From Halieaceae bacterium (GTDB taxonomy: Bacteria; Pseudomonadota; Gammaproteobacteria; Pseudomonadales; Halieaceae), in assembly GCA_002683395.1 (NCBI GenBank), contig NYTG01000015.1:16032-22803 (forward strand): DNA of 6,772 nucleotides, in the 5' to 3' direction. The notes beneath the pieces were generated by a model. The model was not told the DNA's origin. It searched no databases and saw nothing but the letters and a program-made list of their open reading frames with translations. The translations under genes and the position numbers were made by a program. Below, piece after piece: positions 4,427-6,772 of this stretch; within the stretch, counting starts at the first letter, position 1, and each line of letters opens with the position of its first letter.

Positions 4427-6772
4427 CTAGGATGCCTTGGGCTCGGTAAGGGCCCGATTCACGACCTCGAAAACGTCTTTAGGCAGCGGATCGATGGCTG
4501 CCAGCCTCTCCAGCTCACCACGCATCGCATCCCGACCGTTAGCGTAGCGACGCCAGCGAGTCAGGGGCGCCAGCATTCGCGCAGCGATCTGGGGGTTGCT
4601 TGCCTGCACCCTTTCGATCACATCTCCCATCAACTGATAACCGGCACCATCGGCGCGATGAAACGCAATGGGGTTGCCACCGGCAAAAGCACCGATCAGC
4701 GCTCGAAGTTTGTTGGGGTTTCGCCAATCGAATGCTTCGTGCTGCATGAGCGCCAACACGCTCTCGACACAGTCCGGATCTGGCCGGGTGGCCTGAACGG
4801 TCAGCCACTGATTGACCACCAGCGCCTCGTGTTGCCATTGCCTGTAGAAATCTTCAAGCACCGTTGCTCTTTTATCAGGCTCTTCATAATGTGCAATCCA
4901 GCGCAAAGCGACCAGACGATCGGTCAGGTTATCTGCACGTTGGTAGAGGGCGTAGGCGGCTTCCAGATCTGTGGCGTCGGCCGCCAGCAGGTAGTCCTGC
5001 GCGAGATGGCGAAGGGCCCGGATGCCCATGTCCGCGGCGTGAGCGCTGTAAGCTTCGGGCGCGGCATGGTGTGCCAGGGCCGCCCGCCAGGCATCACCCA
5101 GCACTGCGCCCAACCCTGCCTTCACCTGATGGCGACGCTGGTGGAGCTCCTCGACGTTAACCAATCCCCGCTGTGAGGCGCGATCCGCCAGATATTCCTC
5201 GCTGGGCAGCGATAGGGTCAGCGCCTTCATTGCGGGGTCCATGGGCCCCTTCAGCACCTGCTCGCAGGCCTGAGACAGTGCATCGGGAATGTCTGCCTTT
5301 TGCTCTGTGGTCGACACACTCTCTATCTGTCTTGCCAGCAAACTTTGTGCGGCATCCCACGCGACGAAGGCGTTGTCATCACTCCCCATCAGGGTCAGGA
5401 GGTTGCTCTCAGATTGCTCGGTAACCAGCCGCACCGGTGCAGAGAAATCGCGCAGACATGACAATACTGGTTTAGCGGTAACCGCTTCGAAGGTAAACGT
5501 CTGCTCACCTTCAGTGAGCGCCAGCACCCGGGTCGTACCGTCATCCAGCGGCAAGGCACGCCCGTCGACCAGCAAACCTACAGCCACAGGGATCACCAGC
5601 GGCGCACTGTCGCGCTGGTTTGACGTCAGCGGATTATGCTGGCGCAGTGTCAGGCTGTAGCGCTGCTCGGCCGCATCATAATGCTCCTCAAATGCCACCT
5701 CTGGCGTACCCGGCTGCTCGTACCAGCGCCTAAACTGCTCAAGGTCGCGACCCGACGCTTCCGCCAGACTATCGACGAAATCGTCACAGGTGACAGCCTG
5801 TCCGTCGAAACGCTCAAAATACAGCTTGGTACCTGCATAAAACGCGTCGGGGCCGAGCAGCGTATGCAGCATTCTCACTACTTCGGCACCCTTCTCATAC
5901 ACTGTCAGCGTGTAGAAATTCGAGATGTCCATGAAGGCATCTGGACGGACGGGATGAGCCAGAGGGCCGGCATCTTCCGCGAACTGATGAGTGCGCAGAA
6001 ATAGCGCATCTTGTACCCGTTTCACCCCCCGGGAATTCATATCTGCGGAAAACTCGCTGTCCCTAAAGACCGTAAAGCCCTCTTTAAGACTGAGCTGAAA
6101 CCAGTCACGACAAGTCACCCGATTGCCAGAGTAATTGTGGAAGTACTCGTGAGCGACCACTGCCTCCACACGCTGAAAGCCCATATCGGTCGTGATGTCA
6201 GGATGAGCGAGCACGCATGAGGTGTTGAACACATTGAGGCTCTTGTTCTCCATGGCCCCCATATTGAAATCATCAACCGCCACGATATTGTAAAGATCGA
6301 GGTCGTATTCAAGCCCATAGACCCCTTCGTCCCAACGCATCGCCTCTTTCAGCGAGCTCATCGCATGATCGCAATAGCCAAGATCTTTCTCTTCAACCCA
6401 AATGTGAAGATCCACCACTTTGCCAGAGCAGGTGGTAAACGCATCGCTCACTCGCTTGAGATCACCCGCCACCATGGCAAAGAGATAGCTCGGTTTCGGA
6501 AAGGGGTCGTGCCAGACCGCTCGGTGCCAACCATCATCCAAAGACTCTTCTTTCACCAGATTGCCGTTACTCAACAGTACCGGACATTCGGCACGCTGCG
6601 CCTCCAGTGTCACGGTGTAGACCGCCATCACATCGGGCCTATCCAGAAAGTAGGTAATTTTGCGGAAACCCTCTGCCTCACACTGCGTGCAGTAAGCGCT
6701 CTGCGATCGGTAAAACCCCTCCAGCGAGGTGTTTTCCTCGGGGCAGATCACCACACGGGTGCGCAGCGTAAA
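4427..6772 (-). CDS. pepN: Aminopeptidase N, M1 zinc metallopeptidase (N-terminus missing)
   Basis: Broad-specificity cytoplasmic aminopeptidase that removes N-terminal residues from peptides in the last steps of protein turnover. The fragment has 781 residues and the frame is open to the right edge, so the in-frame GTG at 6754 is internal. Landmarks counted from the edge: Gln30 and Glu32 (TQCEAEGF), GAMEN at 172-176 (bases 6245-6259), zinc-binding HEYFH at 208-212 (6137-6151), the third zinc ligand Glu231 in LKEGFTVFRD (6080-6082), and catalytic Tyr292 in VYEKGAEV (5897-5899). All of these sit exactly 89 positions below the E. coli PepN equivalents (Gln119, Glu121, 261, 297, 320, 381), and adding 89 gives 870 residues, the E. 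coli length. Catalytic, beta-sandwich (about 356-457) and helical C-terminal (about 458-781) regions are all present. Every catalytic residue is intact and the enzyme should be active. It is convergent with batD; its promoter is outside the window. Confidence 0.98.
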   Translation of the reverse strand, partial: FTLRTRVVICPEENTSLEGFYRSQSAYCTQCEAEGFRKITYFLDRPDVMAVYTVTLEAQRAECPVLLSNGNLVKEESLDDGWHRAVWHDPFPKPSYLFAMVAGDLKRVSDAFTTCSGKVVDLHIWVEEKDLGYCDHAMSSLKEAMRWDEGVYGLEYDLDLYNIVAVDDFNMGAMENKSLNVFNTSCVLAHPDITTDMGFQRVEAVVAHEYFHNYSGNRVTCRDWFQLSLKEGFTVFRDSEFSADMNSRGVKRVQDALFLRTHQFAEDAGPLAHPVRPDAFMDISNFYTLTVYEKGAEVVRMLHTLLGPDAFYAGTKLYFERFDGQAVTCDDFVDSLAEASGRDLEQFRRWYEQPGTPEVAFEEHYDAAEQRYSLTLRQHNPLTSNQRDSAPLVIPVAVGLLVDGRALPLDDGTTRVLALTEGEQTFTFEAVTAKPVLSCLRDFSAPVRLVTEQSESNLLTLMGSDDNAFVAWDAAQSLLARQIESVSTTEQKADIPDALSQACEQVLKGPMDPAMKALTLSLPSEEYLADRASQRGLVNVEELHQRRHQVKAGLGAVLGDAWRAALAHHAAPEAYSAHAADMGIRALRHLAQDYLLAADATDLEAAYALYQRADNLTDRLVALRWIAHYEEPDKRATVLEDFYRQWQHEALVVNQWLTVQATRPDPDCVESVLALMQHEAFDWRNPNKLRALIGAFAGGNPIAFHRADGAGYQLMGDVIERVQASNPQIAARMLAPLTRWRRYANGRDAMRGELERLAAIDPLPKDVFEVVNRALTEPKAS

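Noticed and set aside
4265..5176. 303-codon plus-strand open frame overlapping the batD end and antisense to pepN
   Set aside because: It resembles no family I recognise and is antisense to intact, conserved pepN; long antisense frames are common in GC-rich genes.
5289..6004. Two plus-strand open frames of about 120 codons antisense to pepN
   Set aside because: They overlap each other and lie opposite the conserved catalytic and beta-sandwich regions of PepN; composition is typical of shadows.
6752..6754. GTG as the start of pepN
   Set aside because: Alignment by active-site positions to E. coli PepN shows about 89 residues are still missing, and the upstream codons in the window read as normal PepN sequence.

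Overview
The window looks like ordinary chromosomal sequence from a gammaproteobacterium of moderately high GC (roughly 60% by eye). This rests on a BatB–BatC fusion in a compact Bat operon and on an M1 aminopeptidase that lines up with Escherichia coli PepN without net gaps at its active-site landmarks. A marine or environmental lineage is plausible, but the sequence does not fix genus or family.

Layout: positions 1-4383 on the plus strand hold the distal part of a Bat (Bacteroides aerotolerance-type) operon. It consists of batA (5' end cut by the window), a batB–batC fusion, and batD. The genes are packed tightly: batA and batB share one base (TAATG) and batB–C and batD overlap by 20 bases, so they are very likely co-transcribed and translationally coupled. 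The genes that usually precede them (a MoxR-type AAA+ ATPase, a DUF58 protein, and often a small membrane protein) would lie to the left, outside the window. After a 43-base convergent gap, pepN (aminopeptidase N) fills positions 4427-6772 on the minus strand. Its first ~89 codons lie beyond the right edge. No RNA gene, mobile element, CRISPR array or integration site was found, and no gene-free stretch exceeds 43 bases.

How the parts work together: hydrophobic segments and the positive-inside rule place both von Willebrand factor A (VWA) domains, the TPR/acidic tail of BatB–C and the beta-rich part of BatD in the periplasm, anchored in the inner membrane. This fits the general model of MoxR–VWA systems, in which a cytoplasmic ATPase acts with membrane-held metal-binding VWA proteins, perhaps in envelope protein folding or stress tolerance. 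The exact biochemical role of Bat proteins is unsettled. PepN is a cytoplasmic peptide-degrading enzyme, and its adjacency is probably incidental.

I see no wholly new system here. The points most worth a second look are a nine-C run exactly at the BatB–BatC fusion joint, a signal-peptide-like segment at the same joint, a 71-residue acidic linker with no basic or hydrophobic residue, and an apparently incomplete metal site in the BatB VWA domain beside a complete one in BatA.
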